Positions 42,829-52,574 are shown, counted from the first letter of the stretch. The stretch: 64,000 nucleotides of DNA from Acidobacteriota bacterium (GCA_026394075.1 JAPKYX010000018.1:39371-103370), one strand, 5' to 3'. Notes: generated by a model not told the origin, from the letters alone. Program-made: numbers and translations.

Positions 42829-44201
42829 CACAAGCGAACCCCTTGAGAGCGCGCCAGTTCCTGCGCCGAACGGAACTGCAATGCGGTAAGGACAACGCCG
42901 AGAAAGATTGCCTGCGGAATCTCCAAGTAGTTCTCTTGAAACGACAGCAGTGCAAGGAAAAGGAGGGAGGCCTGAATTGAGTTCCAGGCGGGGAGAGCAG
43001 CGGAGTAAGCGAGTGCGTGCCTCCTTACCCGATACATGATGCTCGCCAAGAGTGTCAGCACGAAACCGAGGCCAAGCAGACCAAATTCGGCATACACCGA
43101 CATCCAACTAAAGAAGGGCTTCTGGCTCGAACCATAGTAACGATTCGTGGACGCTTCACTCCAGAGGCGCATCAGGAAGATGCTCTGCGGCTCAGTTATC
43201 TTCGTCGGAATATATCTCGAAACATCGAAGGACCGGAAGTACAGACCAGTGGCAATCAAAGCCGCGCGGCTGCAGAAACGAGAAGGCCCAAGGCCGACTA
43301 GCGGTTGCCAGGGATACTTCTCTGGAATTGACCCCGCGAAATTCGCCAGCATGATGCGCCGGGGGGAGTCTCCCCGGTCGAAATCGTCATAGATTGCTGT
43401 AAAGCTACTGACGTTTTGCGGAAGGAAGACGAACAGAGCACCAAAGCCTGCAACAAGCAAGAATACCGTGACCGCGAACTTACGCAGTTGCGCTCTCGAC
43501 GCACCATTCAGTCGGGGAGCTACAATCCACGCCAACACAGCGAACACTAGCTGATGCATCACGGAAGCTAGCAATATGCAGGCGCTCATCGAAATGAAGA
43601 TGATCCATCCAAAACGCATGCGGCGAAAATGCGGAGTGATGAAGGAGAGCCCCAGAATTAGGTTGGCACTGAACATGGGATTGGCGAAGGCCGAATCAAT
43701 CTCGGTAGACGGGAAGATTGTCCCTTGCACGTGGTCGCCATTGGCCGCATCGAATGAGCCCGACTGCCCGAAGGCGATAACGGCCTGACCAATCCCAAAC
43801 AACGACTCAAATAGGAATAGTGCACCGAGGAAAGGCAAGAGAGCCCACAATGTGCGGTGGTACCGGAGGTCGCGTGAGCTGAAAACGAAAAGGGCGACGA
43901 ACGAGCTTAGGGTCAGCACCTGCAACGCCGCCCCCCAAAAGCTGACTTCAACGCCACCCACGACGTAGAGCAGACACACGACGGCGTATGCGGTCAGGGC
44001 CGCAAGAATTCGACCGAACCCCGGCAGTCGCCCAGTGAGGCCGTACACCAGGACCACGAAGAGTAGCGGTGCCAGATAGGCCAGCATCTTCAAGGGCGAG
44101 AAGATGATCGCGCAAGCAACAGCGATAGCAATCGAAAGACTAGTCGAGAGCCCTCTCACCATTTTCTGGTTCACTACGGCCGACGCTGCAAGTCCCGCCA
44201 T
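42828..44201 (-). CDS. O-antigen polymerase-like membrane protein (Wzy-like)
   Basis: A 457-residue hydrophobic protein with about eleven membrane helices, a long periplasmic loop at about residues 270-370 (YDDFDRGDSPRRIMLANFAGSI to SQKPFFSWMSVYAEFGLLGLG) and Arg residues placed as in Wzy polymerases. VGLGPSRFCSR and SVYAEFGLLGL are weak Wzy_C-like elements. A second in-frame ATG at 44162 is possible. Its place next to the flippase suggests it is the repeat-unit polymerase of this arm. Confidence 0.78.
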   Translation of the reverse strand: MAGLAASAVVNQKMVRGLSTSLSIAIAVACAIIFSPLKMLAYLAPLLFVVLVYGLTGRLPGFGRILAALTAYAVVCLLYVVGGVEVSFWGAALQVLTLSSFVALFVFSSRDLRYHRTLWALLPFLGALFLFESLFGIGQAVIAFGQSGSFDAANGDHVQGTIFPSTEIDSAFANPMFSANLILGLSFITPHFRRMRFGWIIFISMSACILLASVMHQLVFAVLAWIVAPRLNGASRAQLRKFAVTVFLLVAGFGALFVFLPQNVSSFTAIYDDFDRGDSPRRIMLANFAGSIPEKYPWQPLVGLGPSRFCSRAALIATGLYFRSFDVSRYIPTKITEPQSIFLMRLWSEASTNRYYGSSQKPFFSWMSVYAEFGLLGLGFVLTLLASIMYRVRRHALAYSAALPAWNSIQASLLFLALLSFQENYLEIPQAIFLGVVLTALQFRSAQELARSQGVRL

Positions 44202-44214
44202 GGTTAGGTCGTGG

Positions 44215-45015
44215 CTACTTTTCTATGACCGCAAGGCCGGCCAGACTCGTCTTGCCCGCTTGGCGAAACACTGCGCTAAAGGTCACTTCCGGTCTACGGG
44301 TCAGAACTTCGAACGCACGGTTAGACTCGATGTCATCCGAAACGATCACAGCCGGTCGCGATAGGTAGGGCAGAACTGTTTCAAATTCAAACCGCATCGT
44401 ACGGTACGTATGGAGCGAATCATGAACAAAAAGGCGCAGGTCTGCGCTCTGCTGCGCCTCTCGCGCTAGAAGCTGCCGGGAAGAGCCCCGTCGGAGGTGC
44501 CACCGCGAACGCAGCTCCGTTGGGATAAAGACTCCGACTTGGGATTCCACCTCTGATGGAACGAGCGGCGGCAGATCAATGGAAGTCAGCCCGCCCGTTC
44601 CGTTCAATGCCATCGCGGCGAGTATGTGTGCGGAAGTCACTCCATGGGCGACACCGGTCTCAATGGCGCTTCCGGGCTTCAACGCGCGAGTGAGATGAAA
44701 CACCAGCCTCCCCAGGTCCGTTGTCCCGTTGTGATAGAGCCCCAAGCCACCATTGCGCGTCAGCGCGGCAGTGGTTCTTTGGATATTGGCCTCCAGGGCT
44801 ACGAGTTCGTCGCTATCTCCCGAAAGAGGGAACGAGGACAGACGTTCCGCGACAAGCGGGTAGACCTCTTTGATGGAGATTGGATGGTAACTGGGCTGAG
44901 CGCGCACCCGGTCTGCTGCGATCTCGACCCAGGCATTCATCCGGGTCAGTATCTCGCCGGCGGGACGGCCCATCAAGTAGGACAGCTTCCTCATTCGGGA
45001 ATGGGTAGGCGTCAT
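44215..45015 (-). CDS. Class I SAM-dependent methyltransferase (Methyltransf_24-like)
   Basis: A 266-residue protein with the SAM-binding motif I AIETGVAHGVTSAHILAAM (about residues 117-135), motif II GGLTSIDLPP and a HDSLHTYRTMRFEFETVLPYL block typical of Methyltransf_24, with DDIESNRAFE after it. It may methylate a sugar of the polymer, for instance capping the chain. ATGA overlap with the next methyltransferase gene. Confidence 0.82.
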   Translation of the reverse strand: MTPTHSRMRKLSYLMGRPAGEILTRMNAWVEIAADRVRAQPSYHPISIKEVYPLVAERLSSFPLSGDSDELVALEANIQRTTAALTRNGGLGLYHNGTTDLGRLVFHLTRALKPGSAIETGVAHGVTSAHILAAMALNGTGGLTSIDLPPLVPSEVESQVGVFIPTELRSRWHLRRGSSRQLLAREAQQSADLRLFVHDSLHTYRTMRFEFETVLPYLSRPAVIVSDDIESNRAFEVLTRRPEVTFSAVFRQAGKTSLAGLAVIEK

Positions 45016-45854
45016 GCTTTGTACCGATAGCCGGTTTCCCGCTGGTAAATGATCGCTCGTTCTTCGTCGGTCAATTGACTGGGTGTCCAGTTTGCAGGCT
45101 TTCGAGCGATTAGGGTCAGGGTATCCCTGAGGCCGGAGAAGAGCCCGAATGTTAGTCGGAACAAACCTTTTGCTGATCCAAGAGCGGCCATTCGATGATG
45201 ATCACCTTGCAGCACAACGGATTCCAACCCAAGAAACAGGTACAACTTTTGCAAATCATCAAGGACATACTCTCGCTTGTGCCCGCGCCAGGTAGGAGTG
45301 GACCAGTAGAAGGCTGGGAACCTTGGATAGTTCGTTTCCCCGAACAGCACGAGTAGCCGTTTTCGCAAATTAACAGCATTCGGCACAGTGAGGTACAGAT
45401 AGCCCCCAGGCCGCAGCAAGCTCACAAGGTCACACAAGAAGTCACGTGGCGAGTCAGTGAAATGCTCAATGACGTCATGGGCCATGACCATATCAAACGA
45501 AGTCGCACTGAGCTCGGGGGGTAGGCGTCCGCTCTCGAGAAAGTGAATCTTGGAGCTCTTGGCGAAGGCCCGTATGCGGTCTTTGTTATTGCCTAGAAGG
45601 TGCCAATCATCACTAAGGTCATCAACGCCCCAGCAATCATAACCCAGGGCCGCAAGTACGGCAGTCTTGTCGCAGGGCCCGCATCCGTAGTCGAGGATTC
45701 GGGCCCCGGTAGGCAAGAGAGAGGTGCAGTAGCCAGAGACCGTGTCGTATGCGTCGCGGCCATGCTCCATATAACCAGCGAACGGGAATGCGGCAATCAC
45801 CGAACTGATGGCCTGCAGCCGACTGGAAGAGTCTACTTTCAAGTCCACCCCCAC
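45012..45854 (-). CDS. Class I SAM-dependent methyltransferase
   Basis: A 280-residue methyltransferase starting at GTG 45854 (GTG 45848 also possible). Motif I is ILDYGCGPCDKTAVLAALG (about residues 53-71), with the acidic DDLSDDW after it and FDMVMAHDVIEHFTD plus LLRPGGYLYLTVPN in the classical order. It probably modifies a sugar or a lipid-linked intermediate. It lies just after the Wzz/BY-kinase gene in the operon. Confidence 0.87.
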   Translation of the reverse strand: MGVDLKVDSSSRLQAISSVIAAFPFAGYMEHGRDAYDTVSGYCTSLLPTGARILDYGCGPCDKTAVLAALGYDCWGVDDLSDDWHLLGNNKDRIRAFAKSSKIHFLESGRLPPELSATSFDMVMAHDVIEHFTDSPRDFLCDLVSLLRPGGYLYLTVPNAVNLRKRLLVLFGETNYPRFPAFYWSTPTWRGHKREYVLDDLQKLYLFLGLESVVLQGDHHRMAALGSAKGLFRLTFGLFSGLRDTLTLIARKPANWTPSQLTDEERAIIYQRETGYRYKA

Positions 45855-45926
45855 GCTGACGACATCGGAATGGTCAGAGTACTTTCAACACCAACCCGAT
45901 AGACGCACGGGAACGGTGCCCAAACG

Positions 45927-48155
45927 CTAGGCCTTCTCAGTGCCATAACTCTTGTAGTACTTCCCGTAGTAGCCATAGTAATAGTAGTGGTCTGAGTGGT
46001 GCTTCTTCACTTCGTTGAGAACCACGCCCAGCACATTCGCATTCATTTGGGTCAGCGTCTGGATGGCCGCGCCGACGGCTTTGCGGCTGGTCTGGCCTGC
46101 CCGGACGACAATCATCACCCCGTCAGCGGCGGCGGCAATTTGCAGACTTTCGGCAAAGCCCAGCAGCGGCGGAGCGTCCAGAATGATCAGGTCATACTCC
46201 TTGCCCATCTCCTCGATCAACTCCGAGACGGTGGCACCGAGTAAATCCGCGGCGCGGCGCGAAGGAGGTCCAGCCGAGATGATGTGCAGGTTGGGATTGG
46301 CGGTGGACGTGATGATGGCGTCCCGCCAGGCCAATTCGCCATTGAGTACGTTGGTCATCCCCACCTTGTTCTCGATGCCAAAGATCTTGTGCTGGCTGGG
46401 GCGGCGGAGGTCACAGTCCACCAGCAACGTCCGTTTATTCTGGCTGGCGTGGATGGTGGCGAGATGGCCCGCAATGGTGGATTTGCCCTCTGATGCCGTG
46501 GCGCTGGACATCAGCAAGGTGCGGACCCGGCGATCAAAATCCATCAGCATCATGGAGCTGCGGAGAGTCCGCATGGCTTCTCCGTAAATCGAGAAAGTTC
46601 GATCCTGCCCGGCGGCCAGAGTGGCCGGAAGAGACGGATCGTTGGCCATCGGGATGCGCAGTTCTTTGACATCCCGGACACTGGGCAAGGTCCCCAGCAG
46701 ATTCGCATTTAGTGACCGCGTGACATGTTCCGGGTCGCGAAGGGTGTTATCCAGAGCATCAGAGAAGATTGCCGCACCGATGCCGATAATGATGGAGAGC
46801 AGCAGGGACAGACCGATGTTCAACTTCATGTCCGGAAACACTGGCTTGAAGGCCGGCCGGGCGGCATCGGAGATTCTGACGACATTGTTCTGGAAGCTGG
46901 AGTTGATACCCGCTTCGCGAATCTTCCGGACCAGTTCGTCATAGAGCCGCTTGTCGGCATCCGCCTCTTGCTTGGCGCGGCGGTAGTCGAATGACCGGAG
47001 ATTCAACCGGTCACTCTCGGTCTTGGCCTCATCGAAGTTCTTCTTGATCATCGATTCACGGGCGGTGGCGGCTTCCAGTTCCAACTCCGCTTGACGCACA
47101 ATCTGCCCGCGCGTGGATTCGACTTGTTCGTCCAACGTCTTGACCTGCGCGGCCAACTTCCGGTATTCGGGGTGATTGGGTCCAAAATGGACCTTCACCT
47201 CAGCGAACTTTTCGTTCTGATCATTTCGCCGGTCCACCAGCCGCTTGAGCGAATCCGCTTGCGGAGCCATCAAAACCGCATCTAGCGTGCCGCCGTGGAA
47301 GGCCCCGTAACTGGCTTTCGCCCGGGCCAACTCGGTCTGCGCCTTGGCATAGTCGGCATTGAGGTCCATCAAGCGCCGGGAGAGCGTATTCGCCTTGTCC
47401 TCAGCAGAATCGACCACATTCAGCTCACGCTCCAGTTGCCCCAGCTTGGCCTGGGAGTCTTCCATCTTGGCCCGAAGCTCTTCGATCTGCTTCTCCATAT
47501 ACCGGGACAGGCTGACCGAAGAACGAGTGCGGATGTTGTAGGTATGGTCCAGGTAGGATGCGGCAATTCCGTTCGCCACATCGGCGGACAATTGCGGATC
47601 CGTGGAGCGGTAGGAGATCTGGAGCAGGTAGGTGTTCGCCGGCCGGGCGACACGCATTTGCTTCAGCAGGATCGGCGCGTCGGCGGCTTTCGCATTCTTG
47701 TCGGCGTCTGAGGTCAGCTGGTCTTCCAGAGCCAGCAAGTTGTACCGCTGCGCCACCGGCCGGACCACGGAATCGGACTGTATCATCCGGATTTGGGTAG
47801 CCAGATATTGCTCGCTATCAAACGTGGAGCCCGACGAGGGAGAATCAGAATCGCGGCCGACGATATTCTTGGCTTCCTGACGGTCCACATAGACGCTGGC
47901 CGTCGATTCATAAACTGGCGTGATCCGCGCAGAGACGATAACCGTCGCCAGGACTACCGCGGCCACAAAGCCAGCGATCGGCAGAGCGTTCCGACGGATG
48001 ATCCACAAATAGTGCGAGATCGGGAGTCCGGAAGCTTCGGCCTCGGCATCAATGAGGAAGGGCGGGTTTGAAACCGCGGGCTGCGCCCGAGGATCATCAC
48101 GCTGCCCCAACTGGCGTTGGGGAATTGGTAAGCCGCTATTAGGTTGCCCAAGCAT
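45927..48155 (-). CDS. Wzz/BY-kinase: chain-length regulator fused to tyrosine autokinase
   Basis: A 742-residue polysaccharide co-polymerase. Two membrane helices (about 56-75 and 446-465) flank a periplasmic Wzz domain with long coiled coils (about 215-410). The cytoplasmic kinase has Walker A SATASEGKST (551-560), Walker A' LLVDCDLRRP (577-586) and Walker B LIILDAPP (656-663), and ends in a Tyr-rich tail with nine tyrosines between 724 and 737, the autophosphorylation cluster. It works with the Wza-like protein to control chain length and export. It is the first gene of the long - strand arm. Confidence 0.95.
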   Translation of the reverse strand: MLGQPNSGLPIPQRQLGQRDDPRAQPAVSNPPFLIDAEAEASGLPISHYLWIIRRNALPIAGFVAAVVLATVIVSARITPVYESTASVYVDRQEAKNIVGRDSDSPSSGSTFDSEQYLATQIRMIQSDSVVRPVAQRYNLLALEDQLTSDADKNAKAADAPILLKQMRVARPANTYLLQISYRSTDPQLSADVANGIAASYLDHTYNIRTRSSVSLSRYMEKQIEELRAKMEDSQAKLGQLERELNVVDSAEDKANTLSRRLMDLNADYAKAQTELARAKASYGAFHGGTLDAVLMAPQADSLKRLVDRRNDQNEKFAEVKVHFGPNHPEYRKLAAQVKTLDEQVESTRGQIVRQAELELEAATARESMIKKNFDEAKTESDRLNLRSFDYRRAKQEADADKRLYDELVRKIREAGINSSFQNNVVRISDAARPAFKPVFPDMKLNIGLSLLLSIIIGIGAAIFSDALDNTLRDPEHVTRSLNANLLGTLPSVRDVKELRIPMANDPSLPATLAAGQDRTFSIYGEAMRTLRSSMMLMDFDRRVRTLLMSSATASEGKSTIAGHLATIHASQNKRTLLVDCDLRRPSQHKIFGIENKVGMTNVLNGELAWRDAIITSTANPNLHIISAGPPSRRAADLLGATVSELIEEMGKEYDLIILDAPPLLGFAESLQIAAAADGVMIVVRAGQTSRKAVGAAIQTLTQMNANVLGVVLNEVKKHHSDHYYYYGYYGKYYKSYGTEKA

Positions 48156-48405
48156 AGATCACCCGCTCCGCGGAGGCCATCACGGGCCAAGGGTATACGG
48201 CTACCTGGGACCAGACGCCGAGTTTCTTTCCCGCCTTGTCCCCCTGGAGCTAGACTTCTCTACTGTACACCAGCGGAGTACGAATGCATACGGGACCTAC
48301 AAGTTGCGGGGAAAGCTCGGATCAGGCGCAGGCTGGGACCCGGGCGTCTGTTTGTCGTCCCTTGCCACGCAGCCCAAGGACGGCAAAGGTAGAGCTAAAC
48401 GTAGC
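48156..48405 (-). promoter_or_regulatory. Leader region of the long polysaccharide operon
   Basis: A 250-base spacer between the kinase start and the end of the ASPIC/UnbV gene, which is on the same strand. The promoter of the polysaccharide arm should lie here, but no sigma70 or sigma54 consensus is convincing. GGTA-TACGGC-TACC at 48192-48205 is a short inverted repeat. Confidence 0.3.
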
Positions 48406-50118
48406 TCAGCCGCTCTGCCTTACCTGATGTCTGCCGGGTCGGAGTTCACCGAGTAGCTGCATCTTCTCTCCGGGCCACCGCACCTCCAACTCCGCCCGCT
48501 CCGCCCGCCCTAACCCAAAGTGCAGCTCGAGCGCAGACTGCGACAGATAGCCGCCCCCGCTGCGGACTTCTTGTATCTGAACCTTTCCGTCTGGCGTACG
48601 GCACATCACCCTTGCGCCGATGGCGCTGCGGTTGGATTTGGTGCCTACTAGTTTGATTTTTAACCAGTTATTCCCAGTACGGTTCGCACAACGAAGCAGT
48701 TGGGGCACATCGTTGACGCAGTTCACGACGACGTCCAGAGCGCCGTCGTTATTGAAATCGCCCACCGCCATCCCGCGTGCTGGGACCGGTTCGGTGATTC
48801 CCGAGCCCCCCTGCAGTGAAATGTCGGCGAATTTCCCGCCGCCCAGGTTCCGGTAGAGCACTTTGCGCTGACGGTAGCCGGCTTCGGTGTCGGTGTCGCC
48901 GACCTCCGGGTAGACGTGGCCGTTGGCCAGCAGAATGTCGGGCAGGCCGTCGTTGTCGATATCGAGAAATGCCGCGCCCCAGCCGAGAAAACGGGTGTTC
49001 CGGCCCAGACCCGCCTGCAGTGTCTGGTCCTCGTATGTATCCTCGCCTTGGTTGCGGTAGAGCGTCGAGGTATCGCCCGCGAAGTTGGTCTTGACGATGT
49101 CCAGCCGCCCGTCGCCGTCGTAGTCCGCCGCCGCCACACCCATTCCCGCCTGGGATTTGCCGTCAGCGGAATAGGCCACGCCGGCCTCGATCGCAATCTC
49201 AGCGAACGTGCCGTCGTGGTTGTTTTTGTAAAGCGCCGAAGAAGTTGAGTCGTTGGCGACGTAGATGTCCGGCCAGCCATCGTTGTCGAAATCGCCCACC
49301 AGCACGCCAAGCCCATACGTACCGGGCGTGTTGAGAATCCCCGCCTCCTTGGAGACGTCGCGGAACGTGCCATCACCATTGTTCCGGTAGAGAATGTTCT
49401 TCGCGCCGGGAAGGCCGGGGGGCCCACAGGCGACGGCCAGACCTTTGTACTTGCACGTGCCACCCTCGGGCACCGGCACCTTCTTCAGGTCGAAGTCGAT
49501 GTAGTTGGCGATGAACAGGTCCAGGTGGCCATCGCGGTCGTAGTCGAGAAACGCGCAGCCGGTGTTCCAGCGCGGCAGCCCAGGGCGGGCAGTGGTGACG
49601 CCGGCTTTGCGCGTCGCGTCTTCAAAAGTGCCGTCGCCGCGGTTGCGCCACAGTTTGCATTCACCCCAGTAGGTGACGAACAGATCGTCGAAACCGTCGT
49701 TGTCGTAGTCACCGACGCAGCAGCCTTGGCCCCAGCCGTGATAGCCCACGCCCGCCTTCACTGTGACATCGGTGAACGTACCGTCGCGGTTGTTCTTAAA
49801 CAGGCGGCTCACTGGAGCCTGCCCAGGCGCCCACTTGGTGTCGAACCGTGAGCCGTTGACCAGAAAAATGTCCAGCCAGCCATCGTGGTCGTAGTCGTAG
49901 AAAGCCACCCCGCAGCCTGTGGTTTCCACTAGATAGCGGTTGTGCTTTTCGCCGCCGAAGATGGTCTTGTGGTTCAGCCCGGCTTCCCGCGCCACGTTGA
50001 CGAACTCGACGCCCAGCCCTTGCTGTCCCTGCACCAGGTCATCAAAGGCGAAGACAGCGGCGGTGCGGCATAAGGACTTGACGAAGCCCCGGCGGGAGGC
50101 TGGGCGGAGAATGCTCAT
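48406..50118 (-). CDS. FG-GAP/VCBS repeat protein with ASPIC/UnbV domain
   Basis: A 570-residue exported protein. The N-terminus has SRRGFVKSLC, a Tat-like signal. Seven or so FG-GAP/VCBS repeats follow, each with a calcium-binding D-x-D-x-D-G type loop (for example FYDYDHDGWLDIF, VGDYDNDGFDDLF, FLDYDRDGHLDLF, VGDFDNDGWPDIY). The C-terminal ASPIC/UnbV domain spans about residues 490-560 (NWLKIKLVGTKSNRSAIGARV, then EVRSGGGYLSQSALELHFGLG). Such proteins form integrin-like beta-propellers at the cell surface; the function is not known. The gene overlaps the TPR gene by 4 bp, a common pairing. Confidence 0.92.
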   Translation of the reverse strand: MSILRPASRRGFVKSLCRTAAVFAFDDLVQGQQGLGVEFVNVAREAGLNHKTIFGGEKHNRYLVETTGCGVAFYDYDHDGWLDIFLVNGSRFDTKWAPGQAPVSRLFKNNRDGTFTDVTVKAGVGYHGWGQGCCVGDYDNDGFDDLFVTYWGECKLWRNRGDGTFEDATRKAGVTTARPGLPRWNTGCAFLDYDRDGHLDLFIANYIDFDLKKVPVPEGGTCKYKGLAVACGPPGLPGAKNILYRNNGDGTFRDVSKEAGILNTPGTYGLGVLVGDFDNDGWPDIYVANDSTSSALYKNNHDGTFAEIAIEAGVAYSADGKSQAGMGVAAADYDGDGRLDIVKTNFAGDTSTLYRNQGEDTYEDQTLQAGLGRNTRFLGWGAAFLDIDNDGLPDILLANGHVYPEVGDTDTEAGYRQRKVLYRNLGGGKFADISLQGGSGITEPVPARGMAVGDFNNDGALDVVVNCVNDVPQLLRCANRTGNNWLKIKLVGTKSNRSAIGARVMCRTPDGKVQIQEVRSGGGYLSQSALELHFGLGRAERAELEVRWPGEKMQLLGELRPGRHQVRQSG

Positions 50119-51215
50119 TCGATCCGCCTGGGCCGCCCGGCGGCACCACGATCAAACATCGCCTTCTGCTCGGCTTCTTTCTGCGCCTTCAGGCGTGCCC
50201 CTTCAGCAAACAGGCGCTTTGATTCCGCCGGTTCAGTGGGGCGCAACAACTGCGCCAACAGATTATACGGACCCGGTGCGCCTGGATCGAGCCGGATCGC
50301 TTCTTTCAACGCCGCCGTCGCACCAATCACCTGCCCTTGCTGCTTCAACACGGTCCCCAACATGTACCAGGCCTCCGGGTAGGCAGGCTTCCTCTGGACG
50401 GCGGCGGAGAACTGCGTAGCGGCGTCATCAAAATCCCCGGCCTGCCAGGAGGCGACACCCAGCGTGTAGTAGCCTTCCACCAGATCCGGGTCCAACCGGA
50501 CCGCTTGCCGCAACTCATCGCGCGCTTCCGCCAGCTGATCCTTCTGCTTCAACGCTAGACCCAGGTTGTAGTGCAGCGGCGCCGATTCCGGCTTCAACTT
50601 GAGCCCCCGCCGATAGACGCCAATAGCCGCGTCCACTTCATTCTTTTGCAGGTAGGCGAAACCCAAGTTGGAATGGGCTGCTAGATTCTTGGGGTCCGCC
50701 TTCAGCACCAGTTCCGCCTGTACCCGGCCATCTTCCGCCCGTCCGGTATCGATCAGGAGAAACGAGTAAGCGTTGCGCGCACCCAGGTTCCCGGGCTGCA
50801 ACTTCAGCGTCCGCTCGTAAGCTGAAATCGCCTCCGGCCGCAGACCCTCATCGGAGCACGCCACCGCCAGCCGATTCCAGTATTCCGCTTCCTGCGGACT
50901 CAGCTTAGCCGCTTTACGCAACGCCTCCAGCGCGGCGGGACGTCGCTGGTCCAGCCATTGGGCCACGCCCAGGTGAAACCACGCGGCCGCGAACGCCGGA
51001 CTCAGCTTGACCGCCCGCTCAAAGCGCGCAATCGCCTCAGGCCGCCGGTTGAGTACCGCCAACAAGAAGCCGCGCTCGTCTTCGATGGCTGCGGTTGCGG
51101 GCGCGCGTTCCAGGGCCGTCAGAGCACCCAGGGCATCGCCGGCGGTCTTGCGTTGATCCGCCTCGGCGCGCCATGTCGGAGTTTGGGCCAGCAGGATCAG
51201 CAGCAGCAGCGCCAT
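50115..51215 (-). CDS. Exported TPR protein
   Basis: A 366-residue protein with a short signal peptide (residues 1-12, LLLLILLAQT) and about nine tetratricopeptide repeats from residue 20 to 330, for example LAAHSNLGFAYLQKNEVDAAIGVYRRGLKL and APLHYNLGLALKQKDQLAEARDELRQAV. It probably scaffolds protein contacts in the periplasm. It is translated with the following ASPIC/UnbV gene through an ATGA overlap, so the two likely act together. Confidence 0.9.
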   Translation of the reverse strand: MALLLLILLAQTPTWRAEADQRKTAGDALGALTALERAPATAAIEDERGFLLAVLNRRPEAIARFERAVKLSPAFAAAWFHLGVAQWLDQRRPAALEALRKAAKLSPQEAEYWNRLAVACSDEGLRPEAISAYERTLKLQPGNLGARNAYSFLLIDTGRAEDGRVQAELVLKADPKNLAAHSNLGFAYLQKNEVDAAIGVYRRGLKLKPESAPLHYNLGLALKQKDQLAEARDELRQAVRLDPDLVEGYYTLGVASWQAGDFDDAATQFSAAVQRKPAYPEAWYMLGTVLKQQGQVIGATAALKEAIRLDPGAPGPYNLLAQLLRPTEPAESKRLFAEGARLKAQKEAEQKAMFDRGAAGRPRRIE

Positions 51216-51296
51216 CGTTAGTCACGATATCGCGATTGGCCACCCCCAAGCTTCAATCCATGTCCTGCCATCCAACCGGGATATGATGAGCGGACC

Positions 51297-52574
51297 ATGC
51301 CCCCGCTTTTGGGCCAGATCCGTTGGCGCATTCTCGCGCTGCTGTTGCTGGTGACGGTGATCAACTTCGTCGATCGCCAGTCGCTCAGCGTCGTCGCGCC
51401 CATCCTCCGCGATGAACTGAAGCTCTCCAACACCGATTACGGCTTCATCGTCGGCGCGTTTCAGTTTGGCATGATGGCCGGGGAGTTTCCGATGGGTTGG
51501 CTGATGGACCGGCGCGGGACTCGCATCGGGCTCACCTTCGCCGTCATCTGGTGGAGCCTGGCCAATGCGCTGCATGCCTTTGCCCGGTCGGCCGTGCAGT
51601 TTGCTTCGCTCCGTTTCTGGTTGGGGACCGGGGAATGCGGCAACTACTCGGGCGGCATGAAGGTGGTGTCGGCCTGGTTCCCGGTGAAGGAGCGGACGCT
51701 GGCGGTTGGGATCTTCAATGGCGGCTCGATGCTGGGGTCGATCATTGCTCCACCGCTGCTGGCGTGGTTGACGCTGGCCTATGGCTGGCACGCCGCGTTT
51801 GTGCTCCCCAGTGCCTTGGGGTTGGTCTGGGCGGTTCTCTGGTGGCGGAACTACTACCCGCCCGCCGAGCACCCGCAGCTTTCCCCGGCCGAGCAGGACT
51901 ACATTTCAGCCGATCGCATTCCCGCCACCACGCCGCCAGCAACGCGCGACCTGTTGCAGCGCCGCCAAGCCTGGGCCATCATGGCCTGCCGGATGCTGGT
52001 GGGGCCAGTGGTGCAGTTCTACATCTTCTGGCTGCCGGAGTTTCTCTACCGCCAGCACGGCTTCAATTTGAAGACCATTGGCATGTTCGCGTGGCTACCG
52101 TTTCTATTTGGCGACATCGGCAGCATCATGGGCGGTTGGGTGGCGGGCCGTTTGATCAGCCGTGGCTGGTCCGTTACCAAGACCCGCCGCTTCACCATGG
52201 GCCTGGGCGCGGCCTGCTGCCTGATGTCACTGGCGGTGGCGCTTTCGGCCTCGGCATTCTATGCGATGGCCTTCATTTGCGTAGTTTTGTTCGGCCATAC
52301 ATTCCTGTCGGCGAACATGTTCTCGAGCATCTCCGACATGTTCCCGCCGGAAGCCGTCGGCCGCGTCACGGCGCTGACGGGCATCGCCGGGGGGCTCAGC
52401 GGCGTGATCTTCCCACTGCTGACCGGAATGCTGGTGGACAAGTTCTCCTATACCCCCGTTTTCGTGCTGGCGGCAGGTATGCCCGCGCTGGGTTGCCTGG
52501 CACTGTTTTTGACCGTGCGACGGCTGGAACCGGCTGACACAGCTTCTCCGGCCACCCGTTCGGCCGCACAGTAG
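51297..52574 (+). CDS. MFS transporter, anion:cation symporter family (ExuT-like)
   Basis: A 425-residue transporter with twelve membrane helices. It has the ACS-family features VINFVDRQSLSVVAPILRDEL, GFIVGAFQFGMMAGEFPMGWLMDRRGTR (MFS motif A) and GTGECGNYSGGMKVVSAWFPVKERTLAVGIFNGGSMLGS, typical of hexuronate, galactonate and related sugar-acid transporters. The SDR gene follows on the same strand 71 bp downstream, hinting at a sugar-acid pathway that may end in the eda aldolase near the window start; this link is inference. Confidence 0.9.
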   Translation: MPPLLGQIRWRILALLLLVTVINFVDRQSLSVVAPILRDELKLSNTDYGFIVGAFQFGMMAGEFPMGWLMDRRGTRIGLTFAVIWWSLANALHAFARSAVQFASLRFWLGTGECGNYSGGMKVVSAWFPVKERTLAVGIFNGGSMLGSIIAPPLLAWLTLAYGWHAAFVLPSALGLVWAVLWWRNYYPPAEHPQLSPAEQDYISADRIPATTPPATRDLLQRRQAWAIMACRMLVGPVVQFYIFWLPEFLYRQHGFNLKTIGMFAWLPFLFGDIGSIMGGWVAGRLISRGWSVTKTRRFTMGLGAACCLMSLAVALSASAFYAMAFICVVLFGHTFLSANMFSSISDMFPPEAVGRVTALTGIAGGLSGVIFPLLTGMLVDKFSYTPVFVLAAGMPALGCLALFLTVRRLEPADTASPATRSAAQ

